A stretch of 6,271 nt of DNA from NCBI GenBank assembly GCA_003556865.1, contig PWQF01000143.1, forward strand, positions 1 to 6,271, in the 5' to 3' direction. The translations under genes and the position numbers were made by a program. The stretch comes from Elusimicrobiota bacterium (GTDB taxonomy: Bacteria > CG03 > SLGR01 > PWQF01). The notes beneath the pieces were generated by a model. It made no database searches. It had not been told where the DNA came from and was given only the letters and a program-made list of their open reading frames with translations. Numbering within the stretch: position 1 is the first letter of the stretch; every line of letters starts with the position of its first letter. Below, piece after piece: positions 1-6,060 of this stretch.

Positions 1-2
1 AG

Positions 3-1952
3 TTGATAGAGATACATAATATAAGTAAGAGATACAGCTTCGGTGAGGTTAAGGTTCAGGCCCTTAAGGATGTTTCAGTAAAGATAGGGAGGGGCGAATT
101 TGTGGCCATAACCGGCCCTTCTGGCAGCGGCAAATCCACCCTGATGCATATCATAGGCCTGCTGGATATACCCGACAGCGGCCTATGCCTTCTTCAGGGA
201 GAGGATATATCATCTCTTTCCGGGAAGCAGCTGGCGGCATTGCGCAACAAAAAGATAGGCTTTGTCTTCCAGATGTTTAATCTTTTGCCCCGGATTAACG
301 CTCTTGAAAATGTATCCCTCCCCCTTATTTATTCCGCAAGTAAAAATAGGGAAGGGCAACTGGATCCTCAAAAGATCCTTGAAAGAGTGGGGCTGGGGGG
401 AAGGGTTTCTCATATACCTTCAAAAATGTCCGGGGGGGAGAGGCAGAGAGTGGCTATATCCAGGGCCCTTGTCAACAACCCCAAAATAATACTTGCCGAC
501 GAGCCCACGGGTAATCTTGATTCGGTTTCGGCCGAAGAGATAATAAATATTCTCAGGCAGCTCAGCGATTCGGGGATAACCGTGGTAATGGTTACCCATG
601 AAAAGAGGCTGGCTGAAAAAACTGACAGGATAATAGAGCTTTTTGACGGCAGGATCGTCTCCGACAGAAAAATAAGAAATAAAAAACTTCCGGCGGAAGA
701 TAACCTCCCCCAAAAAAAATCCTCGGAAAAAAGAAAATTAATTGATTTTTATAAAGTTAAAAATTATTTCATCCAGGCTTTTCGGGGGCTTATGGCAAAC
801 AAATCCCGCTCATTTCTTTCAATACTGGGAGTGCTTATAGGTGTGTCTGCGGTGATAGCCATGCTGGCGCTGGGGAGCGGCGCCAGGGAAGATATACAGG
901 AAAGGTTTTCGGCTATGGGGGCAAACCGTTTAAATGTCCGCCCGGGCCACCGCAGGCATCTTTCCTCTACGGCAAATATTCCCCGGTTTACCGTTGAGGA
1001 TGCCCGTGCAGTAGGAAATATACGTTTTGTGGAGCATGTTGACCCCCGTGTAAGGGGAAATGTTACCGCCATACGGGGAAACCGTAATACGGAGACAAGT
1101 TTAACAGGCGCAACCGGGGCCTATAGATATGTAGAGGCAGAAGCCGATAGAGGAAGGTTTTTTACTGAAGAAGAAAATACCGCCAGGGAAAGGGTCGCCC
1201 TTATAGGGAAGACCGTTGAAAAGGAGTTGTTTCCCGACAGCAATCCTATGGGTGCCGAGATAAGAATCAACCGGATAAGTTTCAGGGTAATAGGAACTAT
1301 TCCCGAAAGAGGGGGTACGGGCTGGAGGGACCATGATGATATAATTGTAGTTCCCCTTAACACTGCAATGCACCGGGTGCTGGGAAAACGGTATATTGAC
1401 TCAATGGAAGTTCAGGTAACCGAAGAGAGGTGGATGGGCTATGTCCATTCAGAAATAATAAATGTTCTCTCCAGGAGACACGGTATTCCCGCCTCTTCCG
1501 ACGAGGAACTTATAAGAATAAGAGATATGGCCGAGATACAGCAGGCCATGGAGGAGACAGCAGGAACTTTTGCCTGGCTGCTGGGCTCCATTGCCTTCAT
1601 AAGTTTGATGGTGGGGGGGATAGGGATAATGAACATAATGCTGGTATCTGTTACCGAAAGAACACGGGAGATAGGCCTGCGCAAGGCGGTAGGTGCCGGC
1701 GCATCGGATATAAACCTGCAGTTTTTAATAGAGGCAGTCACAATATGCCTTACCGGAGGCTTTGCGGGCATATTAGCCGGCTGGGGGGCATCTCACCTGA
1801 TATCCAATTTTGCCGGCTGGTCCATGAGGGTAACCGTTGAAGCTGTTCTGCTTGCCTTTCTTTTTTCTGCCGGTGCGGGTATATTCTTCGGCCTTTGGCC
1901 TGCCCGCAAAGCGGCAAACCTCAATCCCATAGACGCTCTCCGTTACGAATAA
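3..1952 (+). CDS. macB: MacB-type ABC exporter, fused ATPase and permease
   Basis: Inner-membrane subunit of a MacAB-type tripartite system. This family uses ATP hydrolysis in the cytoplasm to drive export of substrates (macrolides, peptides, lipoproteins) from the periplasm. The N-terminal ATPase shows Walker A GPSGSGKS (residues 38-45), Q-loop Q90, signature SGGERQ (143-148), Walker B with ADEPTGNLD (165-173; D166, E167) and the H-loop His199. A Lys-rich hinge (about 222-255) leads to TM1 (about 270-292), a large periplasmic domain (about 293-523), and three TMs near 525-548, 573-597 and 612-632. The FtsX-family motif TERTREIGLRKAVGA is at 551-565 and the typical end PARKAANLNPIDALRYE at 633-649. 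At 649 residues it is as long as E. coli MacB, so it looks complete. The start is TTG at position 3; MIEI.NISK is the usual family start, but only two bases precede it, so the ribosome binding site and any extension are unseen. A macA-like gene probably lies upstream. The actual substrate cannot be told from sequence. Confidence 0.92.
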   Translation: MIEIHNISKRYSFGEVKVQALKDVSVKIGRGEFVAITGPSGSGKSTLMHIIGLLDIPDSGLCLLQGEDISSLSGKQLAALRNKKIGFVFQMFNLLPRINALENVSLPLIYSASKNREGQLDPQKILERVGLGGRVSHIPSKMSGGERQRVAISRALVNNPKIILADEPTGNLDSVSAEEIINILRQLSDSGITVVMVTHEKRLAEKTDRIIELFDGRIVSDRKIRNKKLPAEDNLPQKKSSEKRKLIDFYKVKNYFIQAFRGLMANKSRSFLSILGVLIGVSAVIAMLALGSGAREDIQERFSAMGANRLNVRPGHRRHLSSTANIPRFTVEDARAVGNIRFVEHVDPRVRGNVTAIRGNRNTETSLTGATGAYRYVEAEADRGRFFTEEENTARERVALIGKTVEKELFPDSNPMGAEIRINRISFRVIGTIPERGGTGWRDHDDIIVVPLNTAMHRVLGKRYIDSMEVQVTEERWMGYVHSEIINVLSRRHGIPASSDEELIRIRDMAEIQQAMEETAGTFAWLLGSIAFISLMVGGIGIMNIMLVSVTERTREIGLRKAVGAGASDINLQFLIEAVTICLTGGFAGILAGWGASHLISNFAGWSMRVTVEAVLLAFLFSAGAGIFFGLWPARKAANLNPIDALRYE

Positions 1953-2095
1953 AGGTCTTTTCTTAAATTTTTCAGATAGAGCCGGCCTATTAATTAAGAA
2001 TATAAAAAACATTTAAATTTATTTAACAAAAACGGGTTTGTCTGTCATACTTTACAGTGTAGGTGAAACTTATAAGAAATTTTAAAAAAGCTGCA

Positions 2096-2130
2096 ATGCT
2101 GGAGGGAGTTTCTCACTCTTTCTCCTGCAT
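2096..2130 (+). terminator. Imperfect stem-loop, possible weak terminator after macB
   Basis: Bases 2096-2108 pair with 2118-2130 around a 9-base loop. The stem has 13 positions: ATGC/GCAT, a T-T mismatch, then GGAG/CTCC, two G-T pairs and a short A-T/G-C closure. A run of eight T (2145-2152) follows only after a 14-base gap, which is not the geometry of a normal intrinsic terminator. It is the best candidate for ending macB transcription in the 235-base spacer, since no hairpin with an adjacent T run is visible nearer the macB stop. It could instead be a leader structure or chance pairing. Confidence 0.3.
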
Positions 2131-2131
2131 A

Positions 2132-2160
2132 TTAAAATAAACCATTTTTTTTGTTATAAT
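2132..2160 (+). promoter_or_regulatory. Extended -10 sigma70-type promoter for the glycosyltransferase operon
   Basis: A perfect TATAAT (2155-2160) is preceded by the extended -10 dinucleotide TG (2152-2153). A weak -35, TTAAAA (2132-2137, four of six consensus bases), lies at the ideal 17-base spacing. Transcription should begin near 2166-2168, which leaves a leader of only about 20 bases before the TTG start at 2188. The T-rich spacer and poor -35 fit a promoter that depends on the extended -10. It is placed correctly to drive the operon at 2188-5953. Confidence 0.55.
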
Positions 2161-2189
2161 TAAAATTCTGAGTCAGGAGAATTTTAATT
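2158..2189. repeat. Perfect 12-bp inverted repeat over the promoter end, ribosome binding site and start codon
   Basis: AATTAAAATTCT (2158-2169) is the exact reverse complement of AGAATTTTAATT (2178-2189), with an 8-base centre GAGTCAGG. The left arm overlaps the last three bases of the -10 hexamer and the expected transcription start. The right arm contains part of the Shine-Dalgarno sequence and the first two bases of the TTG start. As DNA it could be an operator for a dimeric repressor. As RNA, in a transcript reading through from upstream, it would hide the start codon. Which applies cannot be decided here. Confidence 0.6.
2175..2180 (+). promoter_or_regulatory. Ribosome binding site that selects the TTG start at 2188
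   Basis: AGGAGA (2175-2180) lies seven bases before TTG at 2188 but sixteen bases before the in-frame ATG at 2197. The spacing therefore favours the TTG. Its last three bases lie inside the right arm of the 2158-2189 inverted repeat. Confidence 0.6.
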
Positions 2190-3033
2190 GTGTAATATGA
2201 AAAATAGAACCGCTCCCTTTTTTTCGGCTGTGATTCCGGTTTATAACCGCCGGAAGCTTATAAAAAAATCTGTAAATTCGGTGCTTGAACAGAGTTTCCG
2301 GGACTTTGAGCTTATAGTTGTTGACGACGGTTCAACCGATGAGACACCTTCGGTGATTAAGGGTTACTCCGATAAACGGGTGCGCTACATAAGAAAGGAA
2401 AATTCCGGGCCCGCCGCGGCCAGGAACAGGGGTATAGAGGAGTCCCGGGGGGATTTTATTGCTTTTCTTGATTCCGACGACTGGTGGCTTAAGGATAAGT
2501 TGCGGGAAACCTGCCGGGCTCTCAGGGAAAACCCCGGATACCTGATATACCACTCCCAGGAGAGGTGGTACAGGCGCGGGAAATTATTAAACCAGAAGAA
2601 GATACATGCCAAGCCCTCAGGATATGTATTCAGCAGGTGCCTTCAGCTCTGCTGTATAAGCATTTCTACTGCCGCTGTAAGTAAAAGCCTTTTTAAAAAG
2701 ATAGGTTTATTTGACGAGGCTCTGCCGGCCTGTGAGGATTATGACTTCTGGCTGCGGGCATCCCTTAAGTATCCTGTTTATCTTATTGACCGGGTCCTTA
2801 CTGAAAAAGAGGGGGGTCACGGGGGGCGTCTTTCCGCCAGGCCGGGCCTGGACAGGTTCAGGATAGACTCTATTAAGAAACTTATAAAATCCGGGGATTT
2901 AAATGAGAAAGAGAAAAAGCTTGCCTTTGAACATCTTAAAATAAAAAGTAAAATATACGGGCAGGGATGTATTAAAAGAGGAAAAATAAGAGAGGGACGC
3001 AGGAATCTTAAACTAGGGGAGGCACTACTATGA
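2188..3033 (+). CDS. Family 2 glycosyltransferase (GT-A fold)
   Basis: Cytoplasmic or membrane-associated transferase that moves a sugar from a nucleotide-sugar to an acceptor, typically in polysaccharide or cell-envelope glycan synthesis. Donor and acceptor are not predictable. The protein of 281 residues has the GT2 features in order: the nucleotide-binding strand VIPVYNRR (15-22), DDGSTDE (46-52), GPAAARNRGI (74-83), the metal-binding DSDDWW (95-100, DxD type), and the likely catalytic-base segment CEDYDFWLR (182-190; E183/D184). The tail carries GGHGGRLS (209-216) and a basic helical region. No transmembrane segment is evident. The TTG start gives MCNMKNR; ATG at 2197 is the alternative and would remove three residues. 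It is the first gene of a four-gene unit, and its TGA overlaps the ATG of the next gene (ATGA, 3030-3033), which points to translational coupling. Confidence 0.88.
   Translation: MCNMKNRTAPFFSAVIPVYNRRKLIKKSVNSVLEQSFRDFELIVVDDGSTDETPSVIKGYSDKRVRYIRKENSGPAAARNRGIEESRGDFIAFLDSDDWWLKDKLRETCRALRENPGYLIYHSQERWYRRGKLLNQKKIHAKPSGYVFSRCLQLCCISISTAAVSKSLFKKIGLFDEALPACEDYDFWLRASLKYPVYLIDRVLTEKEGGHGGRLSARPGLDRFRIDSIKKLIKSGDLNEKEKKLAFEHLKIKSKIYGQGCIKRGKIREGRRNLKLGEALL
3015..3022 (+). promoter_or_regulatory. Strong ribosome binding site for the long (anchored) SagB-like protein
   Basis: AGGGGAGG (3015-3022) lies seven bases before ATG 3030, inside the end of the glycosyltransferase gene. It supports 3030 as a real start rather than only the internal start at 3153. 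Confidence 0.6.
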
Positions 3034-3770
3034 GGAAATCCTTGAAAATGGCTAAGTTTCTGCTGCCGGGGGGGGTGCTGGCTGCAGTTTTAATTTTTTT
3101 ATTTTTTTCCACCTCTATCCTAATGCTGCCAAACTCAGAGGAGGGACAAAATATGGGGAATTCTTTTCAGCTTCCGGAGCCGGTTACGGAGGGAGAGGTA
3201 TCATTTGAAGAGGCGCTTAACCGGAGAAAATCTATCAGGAGTTTTTCTTCGCGCCCTGTTACCCTTAAGGAAGTTTCACAGCTTCTCTGGGCAGCGGGAG
3301 GGCAAAGGGTGGATGCAGTTACCCGCCATTCCCTTACTTATCCCTCGGCCGGAGGGATAAATCCCCTATATTTTTATCTGGCCGCCGGAAATGTGGATGG
3401 TCTGGAAGCGGGCCTTTACAGATACCGGGCTTCGGACCATTCCCTGGCTTTAATAAAAGAGGAAGATGTGAGAAGGGATCTGAGCAGGGCCGCCCTGGGC
3501 CAGGGTTTTATAGCCGCTGCCCCTTTTTCAATTATCATAACAGCCCAGCCTGATAAGCTTGGCTCCCGTTACGGGGAGAGGGGTGAGGAGAGGTATGTTT
3601 ATCTGGATGCCGGCCATGCGGGGCAGAATATATATCTGGCGGCAGTTTCCCGGGGGCTTGGAACGGTGGCCGTGGGCGCCTTCAATGACGGCTCTCTTGC
3701 CGGTCTGCTGGAGCTTCCCTCTTCCCAAAAGCCTTTATACATATATCCCCTGGGATGGCCGGATAATTAG
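3030..3770 (+). CDS. Membrane-anchored SagB/ThcOx-type nitroreductase-family oxidoreductase
   Basis: FMN-dependent oxidoreductase of the nitroreductase fold, most like the SagB/ThcOx dehydrogenase branch. Characterised members oxidise azolines in peptides to azoles, but many stand-alone members have no known substrate. After a hydrophobic segment (about 10-33), probably an uncleaved signal anchor, and a linker comes the domain. RRKSIRSF (65-72) is the FMN-phosphate-binding start of the fold. It is followed by QLLWAAGG (84-91), TYPSAGGINPL (103-113), YLDAGHAGQN (191-200), GLGTVAVGAF (209-218) and the end YPLGWP (239-244). The 246 residues make a single-domain form; no cyclodehydratase or precursor peptide gene adjoins it. 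The start at 3030 overlaps the previous stop and has a strong ribosome binding site. A second in-frame ATG at 3153, also with a strong site, would give a soluble form without the anchor. If the anchor exports the domain, FMN would have to be loaded outside the cytoplasm; orientation is uncertain. Confidence 0.85.
   Translation: MRKSLKMAKFLLPGGVLAAVLIFLFFSTSILMLPNSEEGQNMGNSFQLPEPVTEGEVSFEEALNRRKSIRSFSSRPVTLKEVSQLLWAAGGQRVDAVTRHSLTYPSAGGINPLYFYLAAGNVDGLEAGLYRYRASDHSLALIKEEDVRRDLSRAALGQGFIAAAPFSIIITAQPDKLGSRYGERGEERYVYLDAGHAGQNIYLAAVSRGLGTVAVGAFNDGSLAGLLELPSSQKPLYIYPLGWPDN
3139..3155 (+). promoter_or_regulatory. Internal ribosome binding site and start for a soluble SagB-like form
   Basis: AGGAGGG (3139-3145) sits seven bases before an in-frame ATG (3153-3155, Met42). 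Translation from here would begin MGNSFQLPEP and keep the entire FMN domain while dropping the hydrophobic anchor. The site falls in codons for Glu-Glu-Gly, so it could be a by-product of amino-acid choice. No direct evidence of use is available. Confidence 0.4.
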
Positions 3771-3791
3771 GGAAGAGGCACCTTAAAGGGT

Positions 3792-4715
3792 ATGAAAGCC
3801 CGGGAATCTGAACATAGGAGGGAAATAGAGAAAAATAAGAGGCTTAAAAAAGCCTTTCGACCCATAACTCTCTCGTTTACCGCTAACCTTCTCTTATTTA
3901 TATTAAAGCTGTGGGCGGGTATGGTTTCGGGCTCTGTAGCTTTGGTTGCCGATGCCTGGCATACCGTATCCGACAGTTTAAGCACCATAGTGGTTTTTGC
4001 CGGTTTTAAGGTTACAGCTAAAAAAGCGGATAAGGAACATCCCTACGGCCATGAAATGGGGGAGAAAATAGCGGGAGTTATAGTAGCGGTTCTTTTATTT
4101 TTCATCGGGGGTAATTTTTTAATTGATTCAGTCAGGAGACTGGCCCTAAGCGAGGCCGCCCGTTTTGGCCCGGCGGCTGTATGGGTGCTGGCAGTATCAG
4201 TGGCGGTTAAAGAAGTACTGGCCCGCTATTCTATATCAACAGCAAGGAAAATAGATTCGGACTCGCTGGCCGGGGACGGATGGCATCACCGCAGCGATGC
4301 CTTAAGTTCTCTCTTGATACTGGGGGGGGTAACAGTAGGCAGGAGATGGTGGTGGGTTGACGGGGCGCTGGGTTCTATGGTGGCCCTTATGCTTTTCAGG
4401 ACGGCCTACGCTCTTCTGAAAAAAAATTCAAGCTACATAATGGGGGAATCCTTAAGCAGCCAAAAAATAAAGGAGATTAAGTATCTGGTCCAGAAAGAGG
4501 TTCCGGGCTGCGGTGAGGCCCATCATTTTCATATTCACAGTTACGGAAGCCACTGTGAGATATCCTTTCATATAAGCCTGTCCGGGGACATATCCCTGCG
4601 GGAGGCCCACCGCAAGGCCACCCTTATAGAGGAAGCCGTAAGGGAAAAGACAGGGTTTGAACCCACTGTGCATGTTGAACACCACTCCGGCTGCGGCGCT
4701 GAAAAAAAGGATTGA
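3792..4715 (+). CDS. Cation diffusion facilitator, probable zinc exporter
   Basis: Inner-membrane antiporter of the CDF family, exporting a divalent metal in exchange for protons. The 307 residues have the usual size and order. A basic cytoplasmic N-terminus precedes about six TM helices, with TM1 from about residue 25. TM2 contains ADAWHTVSDS (53-62) and TM5 contains GDGWHHRSDA (161-170). The transport site is therefore H57/D61 and H165/D169, the HD-HD arrangement typical of zinc-selective members; E. coli FieF has Asp-Asp in TM2. KKADKEHPYGHEMGEKIA (77-94) is the conserved TM2-TM3 loop. The cytoplasmic C-terminal domain is rich in His (H244, H245, H247, H249, H254, H260, H273, H294, H297, H298), several at positions that match metal ligands of FieF as I recall them. 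ATG 3792 is the only start between the previous stop and TM1. Its ribosome binding site is poor: GGGAAGAGG is 13 bases away and AAAGGG only one base away. The stop overlaps the next gene. Confidence 0.93.
   Translation: MKARESEHRREIEKNKRLKKAFRPITLSFTANLLLFILKLWAGMVSGSVALVADAWHTVSDSLSTIVVFAGFKVTAKKADKEHPYGHEMGEKIAGVIVAVLLFFIGGNFLIDSVRRLALSEAARFGPAAVWVLAVSVAVKEVLARYSISTARKIDSDSLAGDGWHHRSDALSSLLILGGVTVGRRWWWVDGALGSMVALMLFRTAYALLKKNSSYIMGESLSSQKIKEIKYLVQKEVPGCGEAHHFHIHSYGSHCEISFHISLSGDISLREAHRKATLIEEAVREKTGFEPTVHVEHHSGCGAEKKD
4703..4709 (+). other. In-phase A AAA AAG heptamer, possible -1 frameshift site
   Basis: The last codons of the CDF gene read GAA AAA AAG GAT TGA, so the heptamer A AAA AAG is in the slippery phase known from E. 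coli dnaX. A -1 slip would read GGA and then TTG AAA TTT, which is the frame of the radical SAM gene, giving a fused protein. No strong downstream stem-loop is visible; a 5-bp pairing of 4711-4715 with 4728-4732 is all I see. A Lys-rich tail can make this motif by chance. Confidence 0.25.
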
Positions 4716-5953
4716 AATTTCTTTTAATCAATCCCTATGCCGCTGATTTTGCCTGCTACGACTACTGGCTTAAACCCCTGGGGCTCTTATATATTTCTTC
4801 AATTCTTAAGGAAAAAGGCCATGAAGTTCAGCTTATAGATTGCCTTTACCGTTCCGGCAGCGGGAAGAGATACGGCAGGGGCAGCCTTTCCTGCAGCGAG
4901 AGAAAAAAACCAGCGGCCTTAAAGAGTATAAATAGAAAATACCGGAACTACGGTATATATGGAGAAAAACTTAATAAAATACTTAAATCCTGTAAGAAGC
5001 CTGACCTTATACTTCTTTCTACTTCAATGACCTATTGGTACCCGGCGGCTGCGGAAGTGGCCCGAACCTGCAGGCATATTTTCCCCGGTGCCGGAATTAT
5101 TGCAGGCGGTACTTATGTCAGCTTATGCCCCGGCCATGCAGAAAAAAATATCGATGCTGATTATTTTTTTAAGGGGGGCTCATTAAAAGAGCTCTTCGCT
5201 ATTATAAACGAAAAGCCTCTTCAGTTCCCCTGCTGGCCCGCTCCCGACTATTCCCATTACCCCCGTACGGAATATGCCGCGGTAAGGACCTCGGCCGGCT
5301 GCAAAAGAGGCTGCCTCTTCTGCGGGATAGACAGGATATGGTGTGACTACTTTAAGCGGTCCCCGGAAAAAATATCTGATGAATTAAAATATTACAGAAG
5401 CAGGGGCATAAAGGATACTGTTTTTTATGACGACGCGCTTCTGGCAAATCCTCATCTTTTCTCCAGCCTTGAACCAGTCCGGGGATTTATGAGGTTTCAT
5501 ACCCCCAACGGTTTAAATGTAAAAAAGATAAGTAAAGGCAGGGCCCTGGACTTAAAAAAATTTAATTTTATTTACCCCACCCTTGCCGTGGACAGGATAG
5601 GAGAAGAGGGGGGAGGGAAAAATAGTGAATGCTCCGTGGAAGAAGCAGTTGAAAATATGTATAGCGCCGGGTATCATAAGGGAGATATTTGCGCGTATAT
5701 TATACTGGGTCTGCCCGGTCAGGAGCTCTCTGAAGTGATGAGGGAGTCTCTTTTTCTCCACCGCCTGGGTTTAAAAGTTATACTTGCTGAGTATGCGGTT
5801 GTTCCCGGCGCCGGTTATGACAGTTTAATAAAAGATGAAATATTATCTGAGCCGCTGCTGCATAATAATTCAATATTTCCCTGCCTTGAGGAGAGTATGG
5901 AGGAAGTTTTTAAGCTGAAAAGGGATATTTCCGCCCTGAACCGGAAGATTTAG
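4712..5953 (+). CDS. Radical SAM protein with B12-binding-like N-terminal domain
   Basis: Predicted [4Fe-4S] enzyme that cleaves S-adenosylmethionine to a radical; substrate unknown. The N-terminal part (about 1-165) is a Rossmann-like B12-binding-type domain, with MKFLLINPY, GLLYISSILKEKGHEVQLID (24-43), LLSTSMTYWYPAAAEVA (101-117) and AGGTYVSLCPGHA (131-143). The radical SAM core starts with the cluster motif CKRGCLFC (C197, C201, C204). It continues through FYDDALL (238-244), the strand HTPNGLNV (263-270) and GLPGQ (333-337). At the position of the cobalamin-binding DxHxxG motif the sequence is DCLYRSG (43-49): the Asp is present but the His is missing, so cobalamin would bind base-off or not at all. 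The start is TTG 4712, overlapping the CDF stop as TTGA. AAAAAAAGG lies only one base before it, so translation probably depends on coupling. TYWYP-type proteins of this layout are known to me as uncharacterised radical SAM proteins. It is the last gene of the operon. Confidence 0.85.
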   Translation: MKFLLINPYAADFACYDYWLKPLGLLYISSILKEKGHEVQLIDCLYRSGSGKRYGRGSLSCSERKKPAALKSINRKYRNYGIYGEKLNKILKSCKKPDLILLSTSMTYWYPAAAEVARTCRHIFPGAGIIAGGTYVSLCPGHAEKNIDADYFFKGGSLKELFAIINEKPLQFPCWPAPDYSHYPRTEYAAVRTSAGCKRGCLFCGIDRIWCDYFKRSPEKISDELKYYRSRGIKDTVFYDDALLANPHLFSSLEPVRGFMRFHTPNGLNVKKISKGRALDLKKFNFIYPTLAVDRIGEEGGGKNSECSVEEAVENMYSAGYHKGDICAYIILGLPGQELSEVMRESLFLHRLGLKVILAEYAVVPGAGYDSLIKDEILSEPLLHNNSIFPCLEESMEEVFKLKRDISALNRKI

Positions 5954-5986
5954 CTTTATGAAGCTTGATTTTAACTCTTCTTTTTT
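5952..5986 (+). terminator. Weak candidate terminator after the operon
   Basis: A 5-bp stem AGCTT/AAGCT (5952-5956 with 5961-5965, loop TATG) begins on the radical SAM stop codon. A run of six T (5981-5986) follows after 15 bases. The stem is short and AT-rich and the T run is not adjacent, so this is poor evidence for an intrinsic terminator. Nothing better is visible before 6061. Confidence 0.2.
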
Positions 5987-5993
5987 ATATAGT
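5965..5993 (+). promoter_or_regulatory. Candidate sigma70-type promoter for the phosphate transporter gene
   Basis: TTGATT (5965-5970, four of six -35 bases) and TATAGT (5988-5993, five of six -10 bases) are separated by 17 bases. Transcription would start near 6000, leaving a leader of about 60 bases before ATG 6061. The spacer is T-rich. No Pho-box-like direct repeats were recognised nearby. Confidence 0.4.
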
Positions 5994-6060
5994 CAAAACA
6001 ACTTTTCTGTCACTTTTAAGGCATAACCGGCAATTATGAGACACATACTAAAAAAAATAA

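Noticed and set aside
381..405. G-quadruplex-like G tracts in macB
   Set aside because: The tracts do not give four separate GGG runs with loops; they reflect Gly codons.
764..1771. Several minus-strand open frames of 80-110 codons inside macB
   Set aside because: They lie wholly within a well-supported gene, show no recognisable domain or good start context, and arise from its codon pattern.
1430..1840. A 136-codon plus-strand frame overlapping macB
   Set aside because: It covers the conserved FtsX-like C-terminal part of macB in another frame, and its translation has no recognisable motif.
2038..2066. TTGTCT as a second -35 upstream of the operon
   Set aside because: No acceptable -10 occurs at 16-18 bases downstream.
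2153..2169. Possible PerR or Fur box (TTATAATT near the operon promoter)
   Set aside because: Only one half resembles the PerR consensus; the other half does not match, and the left part is explained by the -10 hexamer.
3816..3822. AGGAGGG inside the CDF gene as a marker of a later start
   Set aside because: No ATG, GTG or TTG follows in frame at a useful distance; the next Met lies within the first membrane helix region, so ATG 3792 is kept.
3030..5953. RiPP biosynthetic cluster based on SagB-like plus radical SAM genes
   Set aside because: No precursor-like small gene with a ribosome binding site, no YcaO or leader-binding domain and no peptidase is visible; the radical SAM protein lacks a SPASM-like Cys-rich tail.
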